NCBI GenBank assembly: GCA_947627285.1
Contig: CANQVL010000023.1
Span: forward strand, 1-40,916
Source of the DNA: an uncultured Oscillospiraceae bacterium
Lineage (GTDB): Bacteria; Bacillota; Clostridia; Oscillospirales; Oscillospiraceae
Direction of reading: 5' to 3'
DNA: 40,916 nucleotides
Shown one piece after another: positions 14,488-22,929 of this stretch; the first letter of the stretch is position 1; each line of letters begins with the position of its first letter. The position numbers and the translations under genes are program-made. A model generated the notes under the pieces. The model was given only the letters and a program-made list of their open reading frames with translations, made no database searches and had not been told where the DNA came from.

Positions 14488-16167
14488 GTGTACGGCAGTT
14501 GGAATGTAAAAGGATATGAGCGGGCGGCGGCGGTGGAGCTGTGCCGGCGCGGGGTGAACCCCATGGCGGCGGTGCTCCTGGCCTCCCGCGGTATAACGGG
14601 CGAGCGGGAGCTTTCGGATTATATGTCCGACGACCTGTCGCTCCTCTCGGACCCCATGTCCTTCGCGGACATGGATAAGGCGCGGGACAGGGTGCTTTCG
14701 GCGATAGAGCGCGGCGAGCACGTCGCCGTCTACGGCGACTACGACGTGGACGGCATCACCTCCAGCTCCATGGTGGCGGACTACCTTCGCGGCAGGGGCC
14801 TTGAGTGCGACATATACATACCCGAGCGCCTTGAGGAGGGCTACGGTGTCAGAGCCGCCGCCCTTGACGCCATAAAGAGCCGCGGGGCGACGCTTGTCAT
14901 AACCGTGGACTGCGGCATAACCGCGGTGGAGGAGGCAAGGCACGCCAGGGAGATTGGGCTTGACCTTGTCGTCACCGACCACCACAGGTGCGGCGGGGAG
15001 ATACCCCTCGCCGTGGCGGCGGTGGACCCCATGCGCCTTGACTGCCCCTCCGCCTCCAAGTCCCTCGCCGGCGTGGGAGTCGCCTTCAAGCTCCTGTGCG
15101 CCGTGGCGGGACCGGGGCGCGAGGAGGAGCTTTTGGAAAAATACGGCGACCTTGTGGCGACGGGCACGATTGCCGACGTAATGCCAGTCACAGGCGAGAA
15201 CCGGGTGCTCATAAAGCGCGGCCTCAGGCGCCTCGCGGACGGGGACAGGGCTGGGCTCGCCGAGCTCCGCGCCGCCTCGGGGACCGACGCCAAGGCGCCC
15301 ACCGTCTCCGGCGTTGGCTTTTCCATAGCCCCCAGGATCAACGCCGCCGGAAGGCTGGGGAGCACCGACATAGCGGTGGAGCTCCTGCTGACCCGCGACC
15401 GCCGGTGCGCCGCCGTCCTCGCCGAGGAGCTTTGCGCCATGAACCGGGAGCGCCAGAGGATAGAGAGCGCCATGTACGCCGAGGCCCTTTCGATGCTGGA
15501 GGGCTTCTCTGACAGGGAAAAGCCCATAGTTCTGGCGTCCCGCACCTGGCACCAGGGCGTGTGCGGCATCGTGGCGTCCAGGATAAGCGAAAAATTCAAC
15601 GTCCCCGCCATAATGATCTGCGTAAAGGACGGCGTGGGGCGCGGCTCCTGCCGGAGCGTGGAGGGCTTCAACCTCTACGACGCCCTCACCCGGTGCGGCG
15701 ACCTGCTCATGGGCTACGGCGGACATGAGATGGCGGCGGGCCTCACGGTGCGGGAGGAGAGGATAGACGACCTGCGGGAGGCGCTGGGCAGGCTCTACGA
15801 GGGCCGCCCCGCCCCGGAGCGCGTGCTCAACGTGGACTTTGAGGTCATAAAGCCGGAGCTTTTGAGCCTCCGCAACGTGGAGGCGCTGGACGCCCTGGAG
15901 CCCTACGGCCCCGGCAACCCCTCGCCGGTGCTGTGTATGTACGGCGTGACGGTGGAGAACGTCGCCTCCCTCTCCGACGGCAAGCACACAAAGCTCTGGA
16001 TAAGCAAGAACGGCGCGGTATTTGAGGCGCTCTTCTTCTCCAAAGGCCCTGAGGAGCTGGGAGTCAGGCCCCGCAGACAGGCGGACATCGCCTTCTCCCC
16101 CCAGATAAACGAGTTTCGCGGCAGGAGGACGGTACAGCTGAGCCTCTGCGACGTGAAAATGCTGTGA
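14488..16167 (+). CDS. recJ: Single-stranded-DNA-specific exonuclease RecJ
   Basis: 559 residues, starting at GTG 14488 after GGAGACAGGAAAA. The DHH phosphoesterase core shows motif I DYDVDGITSS (Asp84, Asp86, Asp88), VDCGITAVEEA (motif II) and motif III VVTDHHRCGGEIP (Asp164-His165-His166); the DHHA1 domain is marked by YGGHEMAAGLTV. The C-terminal OB-fold region ends VQLSLCDVKML. RecJ degrades single-stranded DNA 5' to 3' with Mn/Mg in recombinational and mismatch repair. The RelA/SpoT gene follows after 36 nt on the same strand, a common Firmicutes order. Confidence 0.95.
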   Translation: MYGSWNVKGYERAAAVELCRRGVNPMAAVLLASRGITGERELSDYMSDDLSLLSDPMSFADMDKARDRVLSAIERGEHVAVYGDYDVDGITSSSMVADYLRGRGLECDIYIPERLEEGYGVRAAALDAIKSRGATLVITVDCGITAVEEARHAREIGLDLVVTDHHRCGGEIPLAVAAVDPMRLDCPSASKSLAGVGVAFKLLCAVAGPGREEELLEKYGDLVATGTIADVMPVTGENRVLIKRGLRRLADGDRAGLAELRAASGTDAKAPTVSGVGFSIAPRINAAGRLGSTDIAVELLLTRDRRCAAVLAEELCAMNRERQRIESAMYAEALSMLEGFSDREKPIVLASRTWHQGVCGIVASRISEKFNVPAIMICVKDGVGRGSCRSVEGFNLYDALTRCGDLLMGYGGHEMAAGLTVREERIDDLREALGRLYEGRPAPERVLNVDFEVIKPELLSLRNVEALDALEPYGPGNPSPVLCMYGVTVENVASLSDGKHTKLWISKNGAVFEALFFSKGPEELGVRPRRQADIAFSPQINEFRGRRTVQLSLCDVKML

Positions 16168-16203
16168 AATCAAGTAAAATTTTTCCCCACAGGTGGATTT
16201 GAT

Positions 16204-18441
16204 ATGGATATTCAGGAAACCGCGAACCCGGCGGCAGACGCCGGAAAGGAAAATATCGCCCCGGACCCCTGCGAAGAGGCGTATAAGCGCCTTGAGGCGG
16301 CGATCGGGCAGGGGACCCAGATAAAGTCCACGGAAAGGATCCGTCGTGCATATGAGTTCGCCCGCGCCTCCCACGGCGACCAGCTGCGCAAGGACGGAAG
16401 CCCCTATATAACCCACCCCATCGCCGCCGCCGTCATAGTGGCGGAGATGGGCCTTGACGAGGAGTCCGTCATCGCCGCGCTATTGCACGACGTCATCGAG
16501 GACACCCCCGTGACCCACGAGGAGGTGGCGCGCCGCTTTGGAGAGAGCGTCGCCGGCATCGTGGAGGGCGTGACCAAGCTTACAAAAATGCGCTACACCT
16601 CCAAGGAGGAGGAGCAGATGGAGAACCTGCGCAAAATGCTTCTGGCGATGGCCAGGGACATTCGCGTGGTTCTCATCAAAATGGCTGACCGCCTCCACAA
16701 TATGCGCACCATGGAGTACCAGTCCCGGGAAAAGCAGCTGGAAAAATCCAGGGAGACCATGGAGATCTACGCCCCCATCGCCCACAGGCTGGGGATGCAG
16801 AAGATAAAGCTGGAGCTGGAGGACCTGTCCCTTCTCTACCTCGACCCCGTGGGCTACAGGGAGATCGAAAACGCCCTGAGGGATCGGGAGGAGCGCAACT
16901 CAGGCTTCATGGAGCGCACCGAGAGCGCCATCCGCGCCAGAATGGACGAGGCGGGCATAAAGTGCGCCGTCCAGTCCAGGACGAAGGACATTTATTCCAT
17001 TTACAGGAAGATGTACGGCAAGTCCATGGAGTTTGAGGAGATCATGGACATCTACGCCTTCCGTGTGATAGTTGACGACATCGCCGAGTGCTACAACGTC
17101 TTGGGTTGTATCCACGAGCTCTACAAGCCCGTTCCCGGGCGTTTCAAGGACTACATCGGCACTCCCAAGCCCAATATGTACCAGTCCCTCCACACCACCG
17201 TCATAGGCTCCGAGGGCATACCCTTCGAGGTCCAGATACGCACCTGGGAGATGCACCGCACCGCCGAGTACGGCATCGCCGCCCACTGGAAATACAAGGA
17301 GGGCATACAGGGCAAGGGCGACGAGGACAAATTCGCCTGGATACGAAACCTTTTGGAGACTCAGGAGGACACCGACGCCCAGGACTTCATCTCCAACCTG
17401 AAGGTGGATATGTTCGCCGACGAGGTGTTCGTCTTCACCCCCCACGGGGACGTGAAGAGCCTGCCCGCCGGCGCCACGCCCATCGACTTCGCCTACTCCA
17501 TCCACTCCGCCATCGGCAACCGCATGAGCTGCGCCAAGGTCAACGGGCGCATAGTGCCCTTCTCCCATATCCTGCAAAACGGCGACGTGGTGGAGGTGAT
17601 AACCTCCGGCGCGTCCAAGGGCCCCAGCCGCGACTGGCTCACCCTGGTGAAGTCCTCCGAGGCGCGCAACAAGATACGCCAGTGGTTCAAAAAGGAGCGT
17701 CGCGAGGAGAACATCATCACCGGAAAAGCGGCGTTTGAGGCTGAAATGCGCCGCCAGGCGGTGCCGCTCACCGTCCTCTCCGACGAGAAGGCGCTTCCCA
17801 GGATACTTGAGCGCATATCCGTCTCCGCGCTGGACGATATGTACGCCTCCATAGGCTACGGCGGGCTTTCTGCCCAAAAGACGGTGAACAACATAAAGGA
17901 CGAGATGCGCCTTATAGAGCGCACCGCCCGCAAGCAGGGGATAGATCCCGTCTGGGCAAGTCCCGTGGGCAAGCAGCAAAAGGCCGTCAACGGCATAATC
18001 GTGGAGGGCATAGACAACTGCCTTGTCAAGTTCTCCCACTGCTGTATGCCCGTTCCGGGGGACGAGATCGTGGGCTTCATAACCCGGGGCTACGGCGTCT
18101 CCGTCCACCGCACCGACTGCAAAAACTACGGCGCCTCCACACAGCGCGAGGAGGACCGGGACCGCTGGATCCGCGTCCACTGGGCGCCGGGCGAGGACGA
18201 CCTCTACCAGACCGCCATCGCCATCACCGCCGCCGACAGAGACGGGCTCGTCATGGACATAGCCACCGTCCTGAGCTCCTTAAAGGTCAAGGTGGACGCC
18301 CTCACCGCCCGCAACCAGGGCGGCGGCATGGCCACCATCTTCATCACCATCCGCGTCCACGACAAATCCGAGCTGGCCGCGGCCATGGCGCGGATAATGA
18401 ACGTCCGCTCCGTGAAGGAAGTAAAACGCCAGGGGGCGTAA
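16204..18441 (+). CDS. Bifunctional (p)ppGpp synthetase/hydrolase (Rel/RSH)
   Basis: 745 residues. Domains in order: HD hydrolase (about 45-195; ITHPIAAAVI, ALLHDVIEDT with His95-Asp96, ADRLHNMRTM), synthetase (about 240-370; DIYSIYRKM, RFKDYIGTPKPNMYQSLHTT, FEVQIRTWEMH), TGS (about 405-465; EVFVFTPHGDVKSLPAGATP), helical and zinc-finger-like region (CLVKFSHCCMPVPGD) and C-terminal ACT domain. The hydrolase residues are intact and the synthetase loop is RFKD (Arg313-Asp316), the signature of bifunctional Rel rather than hydrolase-dead RelA. It makes and removes (p)ppGpp in the stringent response on stalled ribosomes. Downstream lies a large hairpin-rich intergenic region. Confidence 0.96.
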   Translation: MDIQETANPAADAGKENIAPDPCEEAYKRLEAAIGQGTQIKSTERIRRAYEFARASHGDQLRKDGSPYITHPIAAAVIVAEMGLDEESVIAALLHDVIEDTPVTHEEVARRFGESVAGIVEGVTKLTKMRYTSKEEEQMENLRKMLLAMARDIRVVLIKMADRLHNMRTMEYQSREKQLEKSRETMEIYAPIAHRLGMQKIKLELEDLSLLYLDPVGYREIENALRDREERNSGFMERTESAIRARMDEAGIKCAVQSRTKDIYSIYRKMYGKSMEFEEIMDIYAFRVIVDDIAECYNVLGCIHELYKPVPGRFKDYIGTPKPNMYQSLHTTVIGSEGIPFEVQIRTWEMHRTAEYGIAAHWKYKEGIQGKGDEDKFAWIRNLLETQEDTDAQDFISNLKVDMFADEVFVFTPHGDVKSLPAGATPIDFAYSIHSAIGNRMSCAKVNGRIVPFSHILQNGDVVEVITSGASKGPSRDWLTLVKSSEARNKIRQWFKKERREENIITGKAAFEAEMRRQAVPLTVLSDEKALPRILERISVSALDDMYASIGYGGLSAQKTVNNIKDEMRLIERTARKQGIDPVWASPVGKQQKAVNGIIVEGIDNCLVKFSHCCMPVPGDEIVGFITRGYGVSVHRTDCKNYGASTQREEDRDRWIRVHWAPGEDDLYQTAIAITAADRDGLVMDIATVLSSLKVKVDALTARNQGGGMATIFITIRVHDKSELAAAMARIMNVRSVKEVKRQGA

Positions 18442-18448
18442 GGCTGGC

Positions 18449-18714
18449 TTGAAAGGGCTTTGCCCTTTCAATGCCAAGGGGTACGTGCGGAACATATTTT
18501 TGAATTTTGCGAAATTCAAAAATATGTTCCTGCTGTCGCCCTGCGCGCTCGTCGTCGCTGAAGCCGCTTTACTTCGGGCTCCCTTTGGTCGCCCTCAGGC
18601 GCAGGCTTCGCTCCTCCTCTCCCCACGCAATCATGATTGCGTGGGGACCCCAAAAAGGGGCGCACACTTGTGCGACAAAAGGTGATTTTTTCGACGTACA
18701 TGCCGCCGAAAAAA
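18449..18714 (+). repeat. Multi-hairpin intergenic element, copy 2
   Basis: The order of parts is the same as in 709-883. A: 18449-18458/18462-18471, loop TTT. B: 18489-18507/18512-18530, 19 bp, loop TGCG, stem wholly unlike copy 1. C: TGTCGC 18534-18539 paired with GCGACA 18672-18677, enclosing a 130-bp insert that contains a perfect 26-bp palindrome (18621-18646). D: 18686-18693/18707-18714, in which one C-G pair of copy 1 is replaced by T-A on both arms. The linkers and the D loop match copy 1 base for base over most of their length. Hairpin A may serve as transcription end of the Rel gene. Confidence 0.85.
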
Positions 18715-18895
18715 TATTGAAATAAAGCCCGCTTCTCCATCGCTGTGCTGCCGATACGCTCCCCCGGGGGTTCTCCACATAGGGGGCCGCGGCCCCCTGT
18801 GTGGTCGTTTTTAAAAGGGGTTTCCAAAGGGGGAATTTGGGGTCCCCGACGGGCGAAAGCCCGTTGGGGAGAGGAGGAGCGAAGCCTGCGCCTGA
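18595..18895. repeat. 30-bp perfect inverted repeat (18595-18624 / 18866-18895)
   Basis: The two 30-bp arms are exact reverse complements, 241 bp apart. On the minus strand, 18960 down to 18841 reads as a second unit like the insert of copy 2: GTCGTCGC, then GAAGCCGCTT, then the 30-bp arm, then a CCCC-stem-GGGGACCCCAAA hairpin. Its inner stem (ACGGGC/GCCCGT) is unrelated to that of the plus-strand unit (ACGCAATCA/TGATTGCGT). So two copies of one module sit head to head. Confidence 0.85.
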
Positions 18896-18975
18896 GCCCT
18901 GCCGCTTGCGGCGGGGCGAGGTTAAGCGGCTTCCGCGACGACGACATCCCCCTTTGGTCGCTTTTCTCTCCTTTG

Positions 18976-19018
18976 TTTCTTTCCTCTCTTTTGGCGAAAC
19001 CAAAAGAGAGGAAAGAAA
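18976..19018. repeat. 19-bp perfect hairpin plus neighbouring stems
   Basis: Arms 18976-18994 and 19000-19018 pair perfectly with loop CGAAA. It is followed by a CCGCCATT/AATGGCGG palindrome (19023-19039) and an AAGCC/GGCTT stem (19053-19067). The rest of 18442-19107 holds no convincing gene; long open frames there are produced by the repeats. The whole stretch looks like stacked structural elements between the Rel gene and dtd. Confidence 0.7.
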
Positions 19019-19107
19019 ATTCCCCGCCATTTAATGGCGGAATCATTATAAAAAGCCCAACGGCTTCGGAGCTATAGGTTTTGCCGAATTTGAAAGGAGT
19101 CTTTTCT

Positions 19108-19551
19108 TTGAGAGCAGTAGTCACGCGTGTCGCGTCCGCCTCCGTCACCGTTGACGGGGTCAATACGGCACGTATCAAAAAGGGATTTTTGGTGCTTCTT
19201 GGGGTGCATCGGGAGGATACTGAGGGGGACGCGGTGTATCTTGCGGACCGGGTCTGCGGGCTCAGGGTATTTGAGGACGGGCTGGGGAAAATGAATCTGA
19301 ATCTTGCCGCCGCCTGCGGGGAGATACTCTGCGTTTCCCAGTTTACGCTGTTTGCCGACACGAGCTCCCGAAGACCCGGCTTTATCGAGGCGGCAAGACC
19401 TGAAATCGCTGTCCCGCTCTATGAGCTTTTCATGGCTGAGTGCCGGAAGAGGGGCTTTCATGTGGAGCACGGCGAGTTCGGCGCGGACATGAAGGTGGAG
19501 TCGGTGAACGACGGGCCTGTGACAATAATTTTTGACACGAAAAAACAGTAA
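19108..19551 (+). CDS. dtd: D-aminoacyl-tRNA deacylase
   Basis: 147 residues, the family length. The start is TTG 19108 with AAAGGAG (19093-19099) 8 nt upstream, giving the usual N-terminus MRAVVTRVASASVTVDG. Dtd motifs are both present: SQFTLFADTSSRRPGF and NDGPVTIIFDT, the latter with the Gly-cisPro pair that excludes L-amino acids. The enzyme removes D-amino acids (and mischarged Gly) from tRNA. In Firmicutes it typically follows the relA gene, as here, although the hairpin array separates them by 666 bp. Confidence 0.95.
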   Translation: MRAVVTRVASASVTVDGVNTARIKKGFLVLLGVHREDTEGDAVYLADRVCGLRVFEDGLGKMNLNLAAACGEILCVSQFTLFADTSSRRPGFIEAARPEIAVPLYELFMAECRKRGFHVEHGEFGADMKVESVNDGPVTIIFDTKKQ

Positions 19552-19585
19552 GATCCTGCGTTTTTACGTTTTTGGGGGGATAAAA

Positions 19586-20191
19586 ATGCTTATAAAGTGC
19601 ATACCTGTCGGGCACATCGAGGCAAACTGCTACGTCGTCACCGACGAGAGCTCCTTGAAGTGCGCCGTCATCGACCCCGGCGATGAGTTCAACACGATCA
19701 TGGACTACATCGAGGATACAAAGCTCCGCGTTGAGGCCATATTTTTGACCCACGGGCACTACGACCACACCGGCGCCGCCGTTTCTCTCAGCGAGGAGAC
19801 GGGGGCGCCCATATGGATAAACAGGGCGGACGTCACGGATGTGCCCGAGTCCTACCGCTTTTTGGCGCCGGAGGGGACCAGGTTCTACTCCGACGGGGAC
19901 ACCGTGGACGTGGGGCTTCTGCGGTTCCGGGTGATGGAGACGCCGGGCCATTCCCCGGGCTCCGTGACGCTGAAATGTCAGGACGCGCTTTTTACGGGCG
20001 ACACGCTCTTCGCCGGCTCCTGCGGGCGCACGGACCTGCCCGGCGGCGACTTTGAAAGGCTTATGGCGTCACTGAGAAGGCTGGGGGACATACCGGGCAA
20101 TTACGAGGTATACCCCGGACACATGGACCCCACCACGCTGGACGTGGAGAAGGCGAGCAACAGATACTTGAGATACGCGAGGGGACTATGA
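19586..20191 (+). CDS. MBL-fold metallo-hydrolase (glyoxalase II-like)
   Basis: 201 residues from ATG 19586 (TGGGGGGAT about 7 nt upstream). The metal-binding motif THGHYDHTG (His56, His58, Asp60, His61) is followed by ETPGHSPGSV with the third histidine, FTGDTLFAGSCGRTD with the bridging Asp, and YPGHMDPTTL with the last His. This is the short hydroxyacylglutathione-hydrolase-like subfamily, common next to relA/dtd in Firmicutes; the substrate in thiol-poor anaerobes is unknown. Its stop overlaps the hemZ start (ATGA, 20188-20191). Confidence 0.9.
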   Translation: MLIKCIPVGHIEANCYVVTDESSLKCAVIDPGDEFNTIMDYIEDTKLRVEAIFLTHGHYDHTGAAVSLSEETGAPIWINRADVTDVPESYRFLAPEGTRFYSDGDTVDVGLLRFRVMETPGHSPGSVTLKCQDALFTGDTLFAGSCGRTDLPGGDFERLMASLRRLGDIPGNYEVYPGHMDPTTLDVEKASNRYLRYARGL

Positions 20192-21663
20192 AGCTCTATC
20201 TTGTGGGCCATGAATACAAATACGCCGTGGAGCAGATAATGCTGGCGCTGTTCCCGGAGGCGCGGCCTGAGTACCCCACGGAGGGACCGGCGGCGGGGGA
20301 CGACTATGCCGTTGTGGAGCTTGCCGGCGGCGGGGCGGAGTGCCGGGTGGAGCTGGGCGTGAACGGAAAAACCGCCCGCGCTTTGGAAAAGGGCGATGTG
20401 TCGCTTCTCACCGAAAAGCGGGAGAGGGACAGGGAGTGCCAGAGGATAATCAAGCTTGCCTTTTACCACGCCGCCATGGAGATAGTCGGGGAAAAGCCCG
20501 TCTGGGGGGCTCTCACCGGCATAAGACCGGGGACCATCGTGACAAGGCTCCTGGAAAAGGGCGTGAGCGACGCGGACGCCCTGGAAAAGATGGAAAAGGG
20601 CTATTTCGTCTCGCCCGAGAGGGCGCGGCTGTGCCTTGACACGGCAAAGGCGTCGCTGAGGACCGAGAGGGAGCTTGCGGAGGGGGACGTCGCCCTGTAC
20701 GTGGGGATACCCTTCTGCCCCACCCGCTGTGCCTACTGCTCCTTTGTGAGCCAGAGCGTGGAGAAGTCCATGGGCATGATACCCGCCTTTTTGGAGGCGC
20801 TCCACAGGGAGATCGCAGCGACGGCTCAAACGGCGCGGAGGCTGGGGCTCCGTCCCGTGGCGGTGTATATCGGAGGCGGCACGCCAACGACGCTCACGGC
20901 GGGCGAGCTTTCGGCGCTTCTGGGGTGGCTCCGGGAGGAGTTTGACCTCTCCCATGTGAGGGAATTTTGCGTGGAGGCCGGGCGGCCCGACACGGTGACG
21001 GAGGACAAGCTCCGGGCGCTTTCGGGCGTCACCAGGGTGAGTATAAATCCCCAGTCCATGTCGGACGAGGTGCTTCGCGCCATAGGCAGGAGACACACGG
21101 CGGAGGATATAAGGCAGGCTTACGCGCTCACAAGGAAAATACTCCCCTGCGAGGTGAATATGGACCTGATCGCGGGACTGCCCGCGGACACGCCGGATTC
21201 CTTTGGATCGACGGTTAGAGAGGTGCTGGAAATGGCGCCGGAGAACGTGACGGTCCACACCCTCGCCCTGAAAAAGGGCTCAAGGATAACCGAGGAGGAC
21301 ACCGCAAGACCAGGAAGGCGGGAGGTGGGGCTGATGCTGGACACGGCGGGCGCGCTTCTCACCCGGTCGGATTACAGGCCCTTCTACCTGTACCGGCAGA
21401 AGTTCATGTCCGGCGGGTTTGAAAACGTGGGCTGGTCAAAGCCGGGGTATGAGAGCCTTTACAACATACTCATAATGGAGGAGCTCTGCACCATCCTCGC
21501 CATGGGCGGGGGCGGCTCCACAAAGCTTGTGGACAGGCGCTCCGGCAGGATAGAGAGGATATTCGACCCCAAATTCCCCAAGGAATACACCGAAAATATC
21601 GAAAAAATCATAGCCGATAAGGCCAAAATAGAGGCGTTTTATCGGGAAACAAGGGAGGAATGA
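20188..21663 (+). CDS. hemZ: Coproporphyrinogen dehydrogenase-like radical SAM protein HemZ
   Basis: 491 residues, the usual HemZ length. The radical SAM cluster motif is FCPTRCAYCSF (Cys177, Cys181, Cys184), followed by IGGGTPTTLTAGELSALL, a HemN-like core (VEAGRPDTVTEDKLRAL, INPQSMSDEVLRAIGRRHTA, DLIAGLPADTPDSF) and the HemZ C-terminus. An N-terminal extension of about 160 residues before the cluster distinguishes HemZ from HemN/HemW. Members are annotated as oxygen-independent coproporphyrinogen III oxidases, but many hosts lack haem synthesis, so the real substrate is uncertain. It overlaps its neighbours at both ends. Confidence 0.88.
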   Translation: MKLYLVGHEYKYAVEQIMLALFPEARPEYPTEGPAAGDDYAVVELAGGGAECRVELGVNGKTARALEKGDVSLLTEKRERDRECQRIIKLAFYHAAMEIVGEKPVWGALTGIRPGTIVTRLLEKGVSDADALEKMEKGYFVSPERARLCLDTAKASLRTERELAEGDVALYVGIPFCPTRCAYCSFVSQSVEKSMGMIPAFLEALHREIAATAQTARRLGLRPVAVYIGGGTPTTLTAGELSALLGWLREEFDLSHVREFCVEAGRPDTVTEDKLRALSGVTRVSINPQSMSDEVLRAIGRRHTAEDIRQAYALTRKILPCEVNMDLIAGLPADTPDSFGSTVREVLEMAPENVTVHTLALKKGSRITEEDTARPGRREVGLMLDTAGALLTRSDYRPFYLYRQKFMSGGFENVGWSKPGYESLYNILIMEELCTILAMGGGGSTKLVDRRSGRIERIFDPKFPKEYTENIEKIIADKAKIEAFYRETREE

Positions 21664-21665
21664 GC

Positions 21666-22601
21666 ATGGCTTACGGTATTGACACCATAAACCGGCGCGT
21701 CAGGGAGGACCCGGAGGGGTTCGTCGTTGACGCGGACAGGGCGTACTTCGCGAGGGTCTGCGAGGCCGCCGACGAGATAAGCGCGAATATGCACACCTGT
21801 CCGGTGGTGCTCCTCTCAGGCCCCTCGGGAGCGGGAAAGACCACCACGGCGAAAAATATCGAGACTGAGCTGGAGGCACGGGGGATAAACTGCCACACCA
21901 TCTCCATGGACAACTACTTCAACACCCTGGACCCCAGGACCTGCCCCAGGACGCCGGAGGGGGAGATAGACTTTGAGTCCCCGAGGCTTTTGGACATGGA
22001 CCTTTTGAACGAGCACTTCGCCATGCTCTCCAGGGGAGAGGAGATAAAGGTGCCGTATTTCATGTTCACCCGCCAGAAGCGGGCCGCCAGCCAGTTCACA
22101 AGGCTCCGCCTTGCGCCCAACGAGGTGGCGATATTCGAGGGGATCCACGCCCTCAACGACGACATCACCGGCAAAAACCCCGGCGCCTTCGCCCTCTATA
22201 TCGCCGCCACCTCATCCATTGAGTTTCCCGACGGGAAGGTTTTCCGCCCAGAGTGGGTGCGGCTGGTGCGGCGCGTGGTCAGGGACAACAACTTCCGGGG
22301 CGCGGACGCGGAGTGTACGCTGACGCTCTGGCCCAACGTCATGCGCGGGGAGCGGGAGCACATCACGCCATATATCCCCAAGGCGAGGCTGAAGCTTGAC
22401 TCCTCGCTGGAATACGAGATGAGCGTCTTGGCGCCGCTGGCACTGCCGCTTTTTAAAAAGCTCACCAGGGACAAGCCCGCCTACGGGGAGGTGGAGGAGC
22501 TCATACCGCTTTTGGAGCGGTTCGAGCCCCTGGACGAAAAGTACGTCCCCGCCACATCGCTACTTAGGGAGTTCATAGGCGGCGGAATATACGAATACTA
22601 A
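21666..22601 (+). CDS. Uridine kinase-like nucleoside kinase
   Basis: 311 residues. ATG 21666 is preferred because GGGAGG (21653-21658) is then 7 nt away; an ATG at 21660 overlaps the hemZ stop. A P-loop VVLLSGPSGAGKTTTAKNIE (Lys58) opens a PRK/uridine-kinase fold, with SMDNYFNTLDPRTCPR, FESPRLLDMDLL, and EVAIFEGIHALNDDI (Walker B) following. It should phosphorylate a nucleoside with ATP/GTP; the exact nucleoside is not determined. Many clostridial homologues carry an N-terminal TGS/ThrRS-like half; here only about 45 residues precede the P-loop, so that half is missing. Last gene of the dtd-MBL-hemZ run. Confidence 0.85.
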   Translation: MAYGIDTINRRVREDPEGFVVDADRAYFARVCEAADEISANMHTCPVVLLSGPSGAGKTTTAKNIETELEARGINCHTISMDNYFNTLDPRTCPRTPEGEIDFESPRLLDMDLLNEHFAMLSRGEEIKVPYFMFTRQKRAASQFTRLRLAPNEVAIFEGIHALNDDITGKNPGAFALYIAATSSIEFPDGKVFRPEWVRLVRRVVRDNNFRGADAECTLTLWPNVMRGEREHITPYIPKARLKLDSSLEYEMSVLAPLALPLFKKLTRDKPAYGEVEELIPLLERFEPLDEKYVPATSLLREFIGGGIYEY

Positions 22602-22704
22602 TGATTAATTTGGCTTATGGTGGCATTATACCACAAGGTTAAGTAAATGTCAAGCAAAATTTTAAAGTAAAGTAAAATACAGCAAGATTTGCAATGTTTT
22701 TGAC

Positions 22705-22755
22705 GCCGGAGGGGGAGCGGTACGTTGGCGGGTCCCCCTCCGGTGTTATTTTATT
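22705..22755 (+). terminator. Rho-independent terminator after the kinase gene
   Basis: CCGGAGGGGGA (22706-22716) pairs with TCCCCCTCCGG (22733-22743); the following TGTTATTTTATT supplies the T-rich tail. The 100 bp between the kinase stop and this stem are AT-rich with only a small GTGG/CCAC hairpin near 22619-22633. Confidence 0.85.
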
Positions 22756-22838
22756 CAAAAGTGTTAAAAGTTTGTCAATCGCCACGCAAAATAAAGGTCA
22801 AAAGGACGAAAAAAACATAAAAATATCCTTATTATTTA

Positions 22839-22868
22839 TTGCGGGCGGGGGACGGGCTGTGATATACT
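22839..22868 (+). promoter_or_regulatory. Probable promoter of the rnf operon
   Basis: TTGCGG (22839-22844), 18-bp spacer, TATACT (22863-22868). It is the best candidate upstream of rnfC. Transcription would start near 22875, placing a hairpin at the very 5' end of the mRNA. Confidence 0.5.
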
Positions 22869-22875
22869 GTAAAGT

Positions 22876-22900
22876 GCCGAATCGGTATCGGGGATTCGGC
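22876..22900 (+). promoter_or_regulatory. 5'-UTR hairpin of the rnf mRNA
   Basis: GCCGAATC (22876-22883) and GATTCGGC (22893-22900) form a perfect 8-bp stem with a 9-nt loop, starting within a few bases of the predicted transcription start and 17 nt before the ribosome site. It probably protects the message; no T-run follows, so it is not a terminator. Confidence 0.5.
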
Positions 22901-22929
22901 GAAGGTCAATTGATAGGGAGGAAGGATAC

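Noticed and set aside
14320-16416. A long minus-strand open frame (about 700 codons) opposite recJ
   Set aside because: It is the antisense shadow of recJ: GC-rich codon use keeps stops out. The plus strand carries all RecJ motifs, and the minus translation has no recognisable domain.
709-18714. Repeated hairpins considered as CRISPR or as an insertion sequence
   Set aside because: There are no short evenly spaced direct repeats with spacers, no cas genes, and no transposase or target duplication; the pattern is structural stems with conserved linkers.
18516-19361. Open frames across the Rel-dtd intergenic region
   Set aside because: They run through perfect hairpins and inverted repeats and into dtd; the translations are repeat-derived and have no ribosome sites.
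22602-22704. A small gene in the AT-rich gap after the kinase
   Set aside because: No frame with a start, ribosome site and reasonable length; only a weak hairpin and a terminator.
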